A DNA stretch of 61,408 nucleotides from an uncultured Bacteroidales bacterium (GTDB lineage: Bacteria; Bacteroidota; Bacteroidia; Bacteroidales; Paludibacteraceae), in the NCBI GenBank assembly GCA_902800525.1, contig CADCEV010000018.1, forward strand, positions 1 through 61,408, written 5' to 3'. Both the position numbers and the translations under genes were made by a program. This document shows, piece after piece, positions 50,398 through 58,898 of the stretch (positions are counted from its first letter, which is position 1; each line of letters begins with the position of its first letter). Under the pieces are notes generated by a model. That model did not search any database, was not told the origin of the DNA, and was given only the letters and a program-made list of their open reading frames with translations.

Positions 50398-51644
50398 TGG
50401 CTAAACAACCGAAAATACGATTTAAAGGCTTTACCGAGGAGTGGAAAGAGAAAGGATTCTCTGAACTGGTGACAATTCGTCGCGGTTTAACGTATTCTCC
50501 TGAGAGTATCGTTTCTGAAGACGGAATAGTTGTTTTGAGATCATCTAATATCTCCGACGGACAATTCCGCACATACAAAGACGATGTCCGCGTACGAAAT
50601 GAGGTCGTGCATATCCCGTTAGTAGAAGATGGAGACATCTTAATTACCGCCGCGAATGGTTCTAAAGACCTTGTCGGTAAACATGCCGTTATTCACAATC
50701 TTCAAGAGCCCTCTGTACCCGGCGGTTTTATGTTATTGGCCTCAGGCAAGGAGACTACCTTTGTAAATGCTCTTATGGGATCATCTTGGTATTCTCATTT
50801 TATTGGGTTAAGTACTTGTGGTGGAGGTGGAAGTATTGGGAATCTTAATAAATCTGATTTAGAAAGTCAGATAGTGTATATCCCAAATGATAAAGCAGAG
50901 CGTGATATTATAGCAAAATATTTTGATTCTTTAGATTCTACTATTACAAGCCGTGAAACTGAGTTGGAGAAGCTGAAGAATATCAAGCGTTCGCTACTCG
51001 AAAAACTCTTCCCGCAAGACGGTCAAGCAATTCCCGCTATCCGATTCAAGGGTTTTGAGGGTAAATGGGAGAATAGGCGATTAAAAGACATAGCCACTCG
51101 TGTTACAAGAAAAAATATTGGTTTAGAATCAACACTACCACTTTGCATTTCAGCGCAATTAGGGTTGGTATCTCAAACCGAGTATTACAACAACGTTGTA
51201 GTAGGTGCTAATTTGGCAAATTATTTCTTAATAAAGAAAGGAGAATTTGCTTATAACAAGAGTGCTGCGGGTGAATATCCAATGGGAGCTGTTAAATGCT
51301 TGAAATCTCTAGATAAAGGTATTTTGTCCACTCTCTATATTGTCTTTGCGTTAAAAGATGACATAGATGCTGACTATGTGCAAGCGCATTATGAGACTAA
51401 ACCATGGCAAGACGATGTTAAGAAACGCGTCGCTGTGGGTGCAAGGAATCATGGCTTGTTGAATATATCTCCTGAAGATTTCTTTGATAGTTTGGTCGTT
51501 ATTCCCCATAATAATGATGAACAAAAGAAGGTAGGTCAGATATTAGCTAAATTATCCCAAACTATCTCTCTCCGCGAGCGACAATTAACCCTTCTGAAAC
51601 ACTCCAAACAAGCCCTCTTGGAGCAAATGTTTGTAAATGAGTAA
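50397..51644 (+). CDS. hsdS: Type I restriction specificity (S) subunit
   Basis: 415 residues with two target-recognition domains (about 8-190 and 215-400). Each is followed by the conserved helix (ITSRETELEKLKNIKRSLLEKLF and ISLRERQLTLLKHSKQALLEQMF) that spaces the half-sites. Base composition shifts: parts of both recognition domains are clearly more AT-rich than the conserved helices, a mosaic expected from domain exchange. The stop codon (TAA) is immediately followed by the ATG of the transposase-like gene. Confidence 0.93.
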   Translation: MAKQPKIRFKGFTEEWKEKGFSELVTIRRGLTYSPESIVSEDGIVVLRSSNISDGQFRTYKDDVRVRNEVVHIPLVEDGDILITAANGSKDLVGKHAVIHNLQEPSVPGGFMLLASGKETTFVNALMGSSWYSHFIGLSTCGGGGSIGNLNKSDLESQIVYIPNDKAERDIIAKYFDSLDSTITSRETELEKLKNIKRSLLEKLFPQDGQAIPAIRFKGFEGKWENRRLKDIATRVTRKNIGLESTLPLCISAQLGLVSQTEYYNNVVVGANLANYFLIKKGEFAYNKSAAGEYPMGAVKCLKSLDKGILSTLYIVFALKDDIDADYVQAHYETKPWQDDVKKRVAVGARNHGLLNISPEDFFDSLVVIPHNNDEQKKVGQILAKLSQTISLRERQLTLLKHSKQALLEQMFVNE

Positions 51645-52823
51645 ATGTCCTCCGAACATGACATATGGCAACCGCAGGAGCCGGGCAAAGCATGGAAGGG
51701 AGCCGGGCTATACCATATCACGCTGACGATACCGTCGCGTGAGCCTTTGTTGGGCTCGCTTGTTATCCCCGAAAACGATCCCGCCCAAGCAAGGGTGGAT
51801 TATAGCGATTTGGGGCGGGCGGTTCTGGATTATCAGATTGCCAATGCTTCCTATTATCCCGAGATACAGATTCTCCATTATTGCCTTATGCCCGATCACC
51901 TCCATGCCGTCTGGTATGTCCGCAAGGCTATGCCCCGCGGTATTGAATCCGCGGTGCGCGGTTTCTGGCAGGGTGTCAAGAAGGCAGGCCGGGCGTATTC
52001 CTATCTTTCTTCTATTAAACCCGATTCAGATTCGGGGGAAGGAAAGAAATTATACGCCATAGCCGAGCATCTGCGAGGGCAGATACCCGATGCGGCATAC
52101 GCTGCTCTCCCGCCTGTCTTTACCGAGATGCCCTTCATCCGCCCGATGGGGCAACGGCGGCAGCTGCCAACGACCATCCGCTATATAGATATGAATCCGC
52201 AGCGGTTGGCTACCAAGCGTTTGAAACCGGGCTTCTTCCGCGTGCAGGAGGGTATTGAGATAGCTGGAAGAAGGTATAGCGGCGTGGGGAATGTGGCACT
52301 GCTACAGGCGGCCAAATATGCGCCTGTGCATGTCCGCTGGACGATGATAGACGAAGCGATGCATGGCGATGACAAACGCTTACGCGATTATATGAACGGC
52401 TGTGTGTTGGCTGCCCGTCAAGGTACGGTAATGGTCTCACCGTTCATCTCCGATAAGGAGAAAGAGGTGATGGTGGTTCTTCTGGCGGAAGAACATCCCA
52501 TCATCTATATCGCGGATAACGGTTTCCGCGATTATTACAAGCCAAGCGACGGCTTGTTCGACTCCGTCGCCGCCGGGCGTGTGCTGATACTCTCGCCGTG
52601 GGAGTATGATCCCTCCAAACGTCTTGTGACGCACGCGGAGTGCGTGGCGATGAACCGGATGGCGGAGGAGATATGCACCCTTTCTTCACTTAACCCCGAA
52701 TCCGATTCGGGGGAACTAAAGAAAACACAAAACGGAACCATCAATTCGGGAGAAGGTGGCGATGCCTCTCATCTTTCTTCTTTTACGCCCGAATCCGATT
52801 CGGGCATAACACCGATAAAATAA
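51645..52823 (+). CDS. REP-associated tyrosine transposase (RAYT) with C-terminal nucleotide-binding-like domain
   Basis: 392 residues. The N-terminal half is a Y1 (IS200-type, HUH) transposase domain: YHITLTIP (about 23) and HYCLMPDHLHAVWYV (about 78-92, the HUH pair). The C-terminal half (RQGTVMVSPFISDKEKEVM, IIYIADNGFRDYYKPS, AAGRVLILSPWEYD) resembles a DprA/SMF-like Rossmann fold; that part is inference. Three REP-like palindromes lie inside the frame, read as P(D/E)SDSG. The gene sits exactly between hsdS and hsdR in one operon, so it may be domesticated or a recent insertion. Confidence 0.8.
   Translation: MSSEHDIWQPQEPGKAWKGAGLYHITLTIPSREPLLGSLVIPENDPAQARVDYSDLGRAVLDYQIANASYYPEIQILHYCLMPDHLHAVWYVRKAMPRGIESAVRGFWQGVKKAGRAYSYLSSIKPDSDSGEGKKLYAIAEHLRGQIPDAAYAALPPVFTEMPFIRPMGQRRQLPTTIRYIDMNPQRLATKRLKPGFFRVQEGIEIAGRRYSGVGNVALLQAAKYAPVHVRWTMIDEAMHGDDKRLRDYMNGCVLAARQGTVMVSPFISDKEKEVMVVLLAEEHPIIYIADNGFRDYYKPSDGLFDSVAAGRVLILSPWEYDPSKRLVTHAECVAMNRMAEEICTLSSLNPESDSGELKKTQNGTINSGEGGDASHLSSFTPESDSGITPIK
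52002..52045 (+). repeat. REP-like element inside RAYT, copy 1
   Basis: CCCGATTCAGATTCGGG (52020-52036) is the palindrome with one mismatched pair, preceded by ATCTTTCTTCTATTAAA. It is read in frame as LSSIKPDSDSGE. Confidence 0.8.
52676..52720 (+). repeat. REP-like element inside RAYT, copy 2
   Basis: CCCGAATCCGATTCGGG (52695-52711), perfect eight-base arms around one C, preceded by CTTTCTTCACTTAAC. Read in frame as LSSLNPESDSGE. Confidence 0.85.
52770..52805 (+). repeat. REP-like element at the 3' end of RAYT, copy 3
   Basis: The same 17-base palindrome at 52788-52804, with an additional flanking G-C pair, preceded by ATCTTTCTTCTTTTACG. Read in frame as LSSFTPESDSGI six codons before the stop. 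Confidence 0.85.
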
Positions 52824-52832
52824 AACACCCAT

Positions 52833-55800
52833 ATGTACGATAGCGAACTGACTTTTGAACGTGACCTGATAGACTTCCTAACCACTAAAGGATGGAGCAG
52901 CGGTGTCCTCAAGAACTGCACCGAGCAAGACCTGCTCGATAACTGGGCACACATCCTCTATCAGAACAATTCCGGTATCGACCAACTCAACGGTGTGCCG
53001 CTGACCGCTTCGGAGATGCAGCAGATAGTTCACCAAGTGAACACACAGCACACGCCTCTTGCGCTCAATGGCTTCATCAACGGTAAGACCGTCAATATCC
53101 GTCGCGACAACGAGGCAGACAAACTGCACTATGGGCAGACCGTCTCCCTCTCGATCTATGACCGCAGTCAGATAGCTTCCGGCAGTAGCGTTTATCAGAT
53201 TGCCGAGCAACCGAAGTTCCCTACCGCTCATCCTCTTGCCTCTGACAGACGAGGTGACTTGATGCTGCTTATCAACGGCATGCCTGTAATCCATATCGAA
53301 CTCAAACGTTCACACGTAGCCGTTTCGCAAGCCGTTAACCAAATACGCAAATACTACCACGAAGGAATCTTCTCGCAAGGTATTTTCTCGCTCGTACAAG
53401 TGTTTGTGGCTATGAACCCCGATGAGACGATCTATTTTGCGAACCCGGGCAGTTACGAAGCCTTTTCTCCGCAATACCAGTTCCATTGGGCAGACTTTAA
53501 CAACGAGCCTATCAACGACTGGAAATCGATAGCCACTCATCTGCTCTCTATTCCCATGGCGCACCAGATGATCGGCTTCTACACCGTGGCAGACAAACTC
53601 GCGGGTAACCTCAAGGTTATGCGCAGTTATCAGTACTATGCCGCGTCAGCGATTGCCGACCGTGTAGCCACCTGCCGTTGGGATGAACATGACTTGTTTG
53701 GCGGTTACATCTGGCATACTACCGGCTCAGGTAAGACGATGACTTCCTTCAAATCGGCTCAACTGATAGCCGATTCCGGCAAGGCAGACAAGGTCGTCTT
53801 CCTCATGGACCGAATCGAACTCGGTACGCAGACTGCACTCGAATATCGCGGATTCAAGAACGAGATAGAGGAAGTACAAGAGACCGACAACACCGATGAT
53901 CTGATTTCCAAACTGGATAGTACTGACACACGCGATACCCTCATCGTCACCTCTATTCAGAAGATGAGCCGTATTGTGCCCGAATCAGGCAATCGTCACC
54001 AACTCAACCGAATCAACCAAAAGCGACTCGTCATCATCATCGATGAGTGCCACCGAGACGTGTTCGGAGATATGCTGGCAACGATTCGCGCCACCTTCAC
54101 ACGCGCGATCTTCTTCGGCTTCACCGGCACACCTATCCAAGAGGAGAACCGCAAGTTGCTCCAGACGACAACAAACGTCTTTGGCAATGAGCTGCACCGT
54201 TACAGCATCGCCGATGGTATCCGCGACGAAAACGTGCTGAAGTTCGACCCTGTAATGAAGATTGTCTTCCCCGATCAGAAACTCAAACAGGAAGTGGCAC
54301 TCTTCAAGGCAAAAGCCAAGACCATGGAAGAAGCTCTTGCAGATGAGAAGAAGAAAGAGGTCTATTTCCATTATATGAACGACGTGCCCATGGCAGGTAA
54401 GACCACCGAAGATGAAGGTATCGAGGACTATATCCCGAAAGCACAATTCGAATCGGGTGAATACCAGCGTGCGGTCGTTAACGACATCAAGGCTTCTTTC
54501 CCGGCTTTGAGTCTCGCTAACAAATACCACGCGATCTTCGCTACCTCGTCCATCCAAGAGGCGTTCGAGTACTACGTCTATATGCGTGCGTTTGCGCCGG
54601 AACTCAAAGTGACCTGTCTCGTGGATCCTTCCATTGACAATGAAGGCAAAGGCGAGATCAAGGAAGACCTGCTTATCAAGATTGTCGGTGACTACAACGA
54701 CCAATACGGCACGAACTTCACGCTGCCCAAATATGCCCTCTTCAAGAAAGATGTGGCGCTCCGTTTGGCACACAAGGATATCTACAAAGGTATCGAGTCC
54801 AACCCTGCACAGTGTTTGGACGTGCTCATCGTCGTCAATCAGATGCTGACCGGCTTCGACTCCCATTGGGTCAACACCCTCTATCTCGACAAAGTGCTGT
54901 ACAACGAGAACCTTATCCAAGCTTTCTCGCGTACCAACCGTCTCAACGGACCCGACAAACCGCACGGCACGATTTGTTACTACCGCTATCCGCACACCAT
55001 GAAGCGAAACATAGAAAACGCGATCCGCCTCTATTCGGGACAACAACCGCTCGGTATCAAAGCCGACAAACTGGATGTGCATATCCGCGCGATTGAAGCC
55101 GCTTATGCACAGATACAATATCTCTTTCAGATAGCAGGAGTTGAGGACTTCTCCAAACTGCCGGAAGATAAAGACCTACGCGCGCAGTTCGCCAAGCATT
55201 TCCGTGAACTCAACCGCCACCTCAACGCGGCGCGTGTGCAGGGCTTCCAATGGAACAAACTGCAAGAACCAACCCTGCCAACCGACGATACCGAAGAAGC
55301 GGAAGAGGTGACGCTGGCGATGAGTGCTCTCACTATCGATGAGACCACCTATGGTGCACTCCTGCAACGTTACAAAGAGATCGAGCGCGGACCCAAAAGC
55401 ACACCCACCGATGAGGTCACCTTTGACATCGACCCCTATATTATCTCCATCAACACCGGTGCGATTGATACCGATTACATGAACGCACGTTTCCGCAAGT
55501 ACCTGCGCACACTCAACTCCTCCGAGCAAGAGCAAGCGCAGGCTCTCGAAGAGCTGCACCGCTCTTTTGCCACCCTCACCCAAGAGGAACAGGACGTGGC
55601 AGGGCGTTTCCTGCGTGACGTGCAACGTGGCACCGTGCAAGTCGATGAAGCCAAACCGCTCCGCGATTATATCACCGAATACATGGCGCGGGAGAAGAAC
55701 GACCGTATCCATCGTTTCGCACAGGCTTTCGGTCTCAACGAGAACCTGCTCCGCGAGATAATGAATAACTACATGCAGGGGGATATTATCCCGCAAGGAC

Positions 55801-55952
55801 CACTCGATCAACTCAAAGAGTCCGTCGATAAATCCCTTGCCAAGGCATGGTTCGAGCAGCACGAAGGTGTGGCGATTCCTGCTTTCCGTATTAACATCCG
55901 TATTGACGCCCTCCTCCGCCAATTCATCGAAGACGGCGGTTTTGAGATATAA
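52833..55952 (+). CDS. hsdR: Type I restriction endonuclease (R) subunit
   Basis: 1039 residues: an N-terminal PD-(D/E)xK nuclease (DLMLLINGMPVIHIELKRS, about 145-160), and two RecA-like motor domains with Walker A HTTGSGKTMTS (about 295), Walker B IIDECHRD (about 402), FTGTPIQEEN and a late FSRTNRLNGPDKPHG motif. A helical C-terminal part binds HsdM. It cuts DNA away from the site after ATP-driven translocation. It starts nine bases after the RAYT stop, so restriction depends on transcription through the transposase-like gene. Confidence 0.95.
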   Translation: MYDSELTFERDLIDFLTTKGWSSGVLKNCTEQDLLDNWAHILYQNNSGIDQLNGVPLTASEMQQIVHQVNTQHTPLALNGFINGKTVNIRRDNEADKLHYGQTVSLSIYDRSQIASGSSVYQIAEQPKFPTAHPLASDRRGDLMLLINGMPVIHIELKRSHVAVSQAVNQIRKYYHEGIFSQGIFSLVQVFVAMNPDETIYFANPGSYEAFSPQYQFHWADFNNEPINDWKSIATHLLSIPMAHQMIGFYTVADKLAGNLKVMRSYQYYAASAIADRVATCRWDEHDLFGGYIWHTTGSGKTMTSFKSAQLIADSGKADKVVFLMDRIELGTQTALEYRGFKNEIEEVQETDNTDDLISKLDSTDTRDTLIVTSIQKMSRIVPESGNRHQLNRINQKRLVIIIDECHRDVFGDMLATIRATFTRAIFFGFTGTPIQEENRKLLQTTTNVFGNELHRYSIADGIRDENVLKFDPVMKIVFPDQKLKQEVALFKAKAKTMEEALADEKKKEVYFHYMNDVPMAGKTTEDEGIEDYIPKAQFESGEYQRAVVNDIKASFPALSLANKYHAIFATSSIQEAFEYYVYMRAFAPELKVTCLVDPSIDNEGKGEIKEDLLIKIVGDYNDQYGTNFTLPKYALFKKDVALRLAHKDIYKGIESNPAQCLDVLIVVNQMLTGFDSHWVNTLYLDKVLYNENLIQAFSRTNRLNGPDKPHGTICYYRYPHTMKRNIENAIRLYSGQQPLGIKADKLDVHIRAIEAAYAQIQYLFQIAGVEDFSKLPEDKDLRAQFAKHFRELNRHLNAARVQGFQWNKLQEPTLPTDDTEEAEEVTLAMSALTIDETTYGALLQRYKEIERGPKSTPTDEVTFDIDPYIISINTGAIDTDYMNARFRKYLRTLNSSEQEQAQALEELHRSFATLTQEEQDVAGRFLRDVQRGTVQVDEAKPLRDYITEYMAREKNDRIHRFAQAFGLNENLLREIMNNYMQGDIIPQGPLDQLKESVDKSLAKAWFEQHEGVAIPAFRINIRIDALLRQFIEDGGFEI

Positions 55953-56077
55953 TAATTTTGGAATTGTAGCCGGAAACGTTAAAAATACATAAAAAATAAG
56001 GCAAGGAAGCGTTAAACATCTGCCCGATTGAAGTTAAATCAACACCGCGTTACTCCTTATCCTCGCTCAATAAATGC

Positions 56078-56188
56078 ATGGACAAGTTCAGTCAATACGT
56101 TACTAACCCCATCGTCCTCCACACCAAAGATTTGGAGATCAAAGAGGGTATCACGTACCTGCCTTTGTATATGACACCATTATTGTAA
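56078..56188 (+). CDS. Possible 36-codon remnant between hsdR and the WYL gene
   Basis: A short frame (MDKFSQYVTNPIVLHTKDLE…) starting with ATG, ended by TAA, 20 bases before the WYL gene. It may be a truncated gene or a leader peptide. I do not recognise it. The rest of this 256-base spacer shows no promoter of the usual form. Confidence 0.25.
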   Translation: MDKFSQYVTNPIVLHTKDLEIKEGITYLPLYMTPLL

Positions 56189-56208
56189 TTTATAATAGCC
56201 AGCAGCGA

Positions 56209-57117
56209 ATGTCCGTAGTACAATATAAGAAATACTTTTGGTTGGTGGATACGATCCGCAGTGCGGGGAAGATCACCAAAGAGCAGATTGATCGCAAGTG
56301 GTCCAGTTCACGGTACAATGACAGTCACGAGACATCTATCCCGGACACGTCGTTCTATCGTATCCGGCGCGACATTGAGGAGCTTTTCGACATCGAGATC
56401 TTATGCGACAGGACTTCCGGTCAGTATTACATCGACGATTCCGACCTCAACTCACGCACCAAGCAATGGTTGCTCTCGCAGTTTGCCATGAGCCAGTCGC
56501 TTGATGCCAGTCGTGAACTGCGGGATAACATCATCTACGAGTCCATTCCGGAAGGTACCCAATACCTCACGACCATCGTTACTGCCATCAGTGAAAGTCG
56601 GATACTCCTTTGTACGCACCAGCGCTTTGACACGGACACGCCGCATGTGTTCTACCTCTCGCCGTTGTGCCTGAAGGTATTCAAACAGCGGTGGTACGTG
56701 CTGGGTACATGCACCGAACTCGACGGCACGATTGACCCAAAGAGTCCGAAGATGTATTCTCTTGACCGCATCGTTAGTCTGGAACTGCTGGAGAAGACCT
56801 TCAAACGTCCGAAGAACTTCAACGCACGCGAGTATTTCGCTCCGTTCTATGGTGTGTTCTGCGGTAATGATCTGAAAGCGGAACTGGTGCGCGTGCGTGT
56901 GGAGTCTGAGAAAGATGCTATGTACCTGCGTTCACTTCCGTTGCATGCGTCGCAGAACGAACCCGAACCCTGTGTGTTCGAGTGGCACGTGGCACCAACC
57001 TTCGATTTCATTCAGCAGTTGAGGACATACGGTTCCAAACTCGAAGTGCTCGAACCTCAATCGTTGCGGGAAAAATTTGCGGAAGAAGCGAAAAAGCTCG
57101 CAGAGATGTATGTTTAA
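56209..57117 (+). CDS. WYL-domain transcriptional regulator
   Basis: 302 residues: N-terminal winged helix (FWLVDTIRSAGKITKEQIDRKW), then a WYL domain (LYLSPLCLKVFKQRWYVLG-type strand, MYSLDRIVSLELLEKTF) and a C-terminal extension. WYL proteins of this layout (BrxR/CapW-like) repress phage-defence operons and respond to nucleotide ligands. Position just after the type I system suggests it controls this island; no operator is proven. A terminator follows at 57143-57171. Confidence 0.82.
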   Translation: MSVVQYKKYFWLVDTIRSAGKITKEQIDRKWSSSRYNDSHETSIPDTSFYRIRRDIEELFDIEILCDRTSGQYYIDDSDLNSRTKQWLLSQFAMSQSLDASRELRDNIIYESIPEGTQYLTTIVTAISESRILLCTHQRFDTDTPHVFYLSPLCLKVFKQRWYVLGTCTELDGTIDPKSPKMYSLDRIVSLELLEKTFKRPKNFNAREYFAPFYGVFCGNDLKAELVRVRVESEKDAMYLRSLPLHASQNEPEPCVFEWHVAPTFDFIQQLRTYGSKLEVLEPQSLREKFAEEAKKLAEMYV

Positions 57118-57142
57118 TGTTTGATGTTTAGTGTTTAGAGAT

Positions 57143-57171
57143 AAAAAAGTGCATTTCGGTGCACTTTTTTT
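57143..57171 (+). terminator. Terminator after the WYL gene
   Basis: AAAAAAGTGCA pairs with TGCACTTTTTT across a TTTCGG loop; T run of seven. It also separates the defence island from the downstream cassette. Confidence 0.85.
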
Positions 57172-57202
57172 GTTCACTCCCGTGTTTTGGGAGTTAAAAG
57201 CA

Positions 57203-57240
57203 GTATCTTTGCGGTCGCTTTGACCGACCGCAAAAGATAC
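57203..57240 (+). promoter_or_regulatory. Promoter -7 box inside a long inverted repeat
   Basis: TATCTTTG (57204-57211) is the -7 form. It lies in GTATCTTTGCGGTCG (57203-57217), which pairs with CGACCGCAAAAGATAC (57225-57240) with one extra A. No -33 TTTG is at the usual 20-base distance. The inverted repeat could be an operator or a 5' hairpin of the mRNA for the 57246 gene. Confidence 0.5.
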
Positions 57241-57245
57241 ATAAG

Positions 57246-57923
57246 ATGCCACCGCCCGATTCACATAGGATTTTCGACCCATGGGAAGCCCTCCGTTGCG
57301 ACCGCGACAGATGGGCACAACTCGCTATGGATCAAGCGGAATACATCCGGCAGTTAGAGCAACAAGTAATAAACTTAAAAACACAATTAGAAATGAAAGA
57401 CAAGAATCAACAACCATCTGCACCGGTCATTAACGTTGCCGGTGATTATATCGCGAACCAGCACAATGAGTACCACACGGATATACATGACAACACCAAT
57501 TATCCTATATACCTTACTCCGAATGCGGGGAAAGAACGGATGAACGAATCAACGAATGAAAGAGGGAACGATGCACGCACTAAGCGGCTCTTTCTCACGC
57601 CCGACGGCATAGAAGATATGCAGCGGACGGAAGAGGAAAAGAACCGCTTTCGGAACTATCTGACGGATCATCATTTGGGACAGCGGCAGTTAGATTGCAG
57701 TGCGGATAATCCTATCCACAAAGCGATTGTGTGCTTCTGCGTGAAGTGGAAACGGCTCAAGTATATCGACAAACCCAGCCCTGCTGCGGTGCTTCGTTTC
57801 CTGACGGAGACATGCGGCATTTCGTGCGCTTCCGATCCATCGGCATTATGCACGCTCCTTGGACGGATGTTCAAAAATGAGTACGACAAAGAGGTGTTTT
57901 TCGATGTGGAAGATTATTTTTAG
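57246..57923 (+). CDS. Uncharacterised coiled-coil protein, first gene of the small-protein cassette
   Basis: 225 residues, not recognised. A coiled coil (about 25-55, YIRQLEQQVINLKTQLEMK) is followed by a polar beta-like stretch (VINVAGDYIANQHNEYHTDI), a low-complexity region and a C-terminal helical part with CFCVKWKRLKYIDKP. No signal peptide or transmembrane helix. The start follows the inverted-repeat promoter by six bases. Confidence 0.6.
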   Translation: MPPPDSHRIFDPWEALRCDRDRWAQLAMDQAEYIRQLEQQVINLKTQLEMKDKNQQPSAPVINVAGDYIANQHNEYHTDIHDNTNYPIYLTPNAGKERMNESTNERGNDARTKRLFLTPDGIEDMQRTEEEKNRFRNYLTDHHLGQRQLDCSADNPIHKAIVCFCVKWKRLKYIDKPSPAAVLRFLTETCGISCASDPSALCTLLGRMFKNEYDKEVFFDVEDYF

Positions 57924-57973
57924 AGCAAACATCAGCATTTTTGCATAACATAGCCTAAAGCCTTGAAAAGAAA

Positions 57974-57999
57974 GCAATCCGAGAGGGTTGTTTTTTTTT
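57974..57999 (+). terminator. Terminator after the coiled-coil gene
   Basis: CAATCC-GAGA-GGGTTG stem-loop followed by nine T residues. A further perfect stem GTGGGTC/GACCCAC (58007-58034) lies between it and the next promoter. Confidence 0.8.
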
Positions 58000-58051
58000 G
58001 TGGAAATGTGGGTCACATTATCCACATCGACCCACACCGTCATAGAACGAG

Positions 58052-58122
58052 TACTTTTGCACCGCCTTTCGGAAAACGGCAACTCCTCACAGTGAGGAAC
58101 CCGCATCCCTCCGACTGGCGGT
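58052..58122 (+). promoter_or_regulatory. Promoter -7 box and structured leader of the HNH gene
   Basis: TACTTTTG (58052-58059) is a good -7 box without a clear -33 box at 20 bases. The leader then folds: ACCGCC (58061-58066) pairs with GGCGGT (58117-58122), enclosing the perfect palindrome TCCTCACAGTGAGGA (58084-58098). The ATG at 58126 lies right after the outer stem, so folding could control translation. Confidence 0.5.
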
Positions 58123-58125
58123 TAT

Positions 58126-58686
58126 ATGGTATCTAAATATCGTTCAACTATCCATCCCAAGCGCGATGTGCTCCCGGATGGAACGGAAATCCGCCTCGTT
58201 CTACCTCTTGAACGTACAGGCAACCGACATCTTTATGTCACCGCAAGCGGACGAGCTTTCTCCCATGTCCGCGTCAAAGACAAGAAAACCGGTGTGACGC
58301 ACTGGATCTATCGCGAGCAAGTGTTATTCACATTAACGCCCAGTAAGCTTTCCGTGAATGGGAACAGGAAGCAAAGGTATTACATCATGCCTCATCATGG
58401 CGACATCTACCTTCACATTGCAGTCTGTCTCGCTTGGAACGGTCCGCGTCCTGACGGCTATGAATGTGACCACATCAACGGAATCGTTTCCGACAATCGT
58501 GCCTCAAATCTGCAATGGGTCACGCCGGAAGAAAATCAAAAGCGAGCAGTGATACTGCGGGCAAGGCGAATGGTGGCGCGGCAGGACAATGATCCGAGCA
58601 AAGACCCGAAGAACATGAAAACGGAGGAACTACTGGAGTTATTCAGTATGTACAATGTCGCGGGGGACGTGTACGAAGGAGAATAG
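58126..58686 (+). CDS. HNH endonuclease (homing/phage type)
   Basis: 186 residues with YECDHINGIVSDNRASNLQW followed by VTPEENQKR, the HNH motif of the small phage and intron-associated HNH_3 group. The N-terminal half has a NUMOD-like or DNA-recognition segment (YVTASGRAFSHVRVKDKK). Such nucleases are markers of mobile DNA. It is the only gene in the cassette with a recognised function. Confidence 0.85.
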   Translation: MVSKYRSTIHPKRDVLPDGTEIRLVLPLERTGNRHLYVTASGRAFSHVRVKDKKTGVTHWIYREQVLFTLTPSKLSVNGNRKQRYYIMPHHGDIYLHIAVCLAWNGPRPDGYECDHINGIVSDNRASNLQWVTPEENQKRAVILRARRMVARQDNDPSKDPKNMKTEELLELFSMYNVAGDVYEGE

Positions 58687-58898
58687 CGGAGCTTACGCTC
58701 CTTGTCGGAGACGTAATCCTCCCGCTCGCGAAACTCACGGGCACAGGACAACGAAAGACGGTAACTCCGGCAACGGAGGTGCCGGACACAGGACAACGTA
58801 ACCGGCATCAAATGCCGGGCTAACAGACGATCCGGCGACAATAAACAAAGTCATTAACAACGCGGGATAGCATCCCGCACAATAAACATAGACAGATT
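58687..58898 (+). repeat. Hairpin-rich spacer 1
   Basis: Four short perfect hairpins: GGAGC-TTAC-GCTCC (58688-58701), ACTCCG-GCAA-CGGAGGT (58764-58780), CCGGCAT-CAA-ATGCCGG (58802-58818) and GCGGGAT-AGC-ATCCCGC (58862-58878). The last is followed by ACAATAAACA shortly before the next start. No coding frame is seen. Confidence 0.75.
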
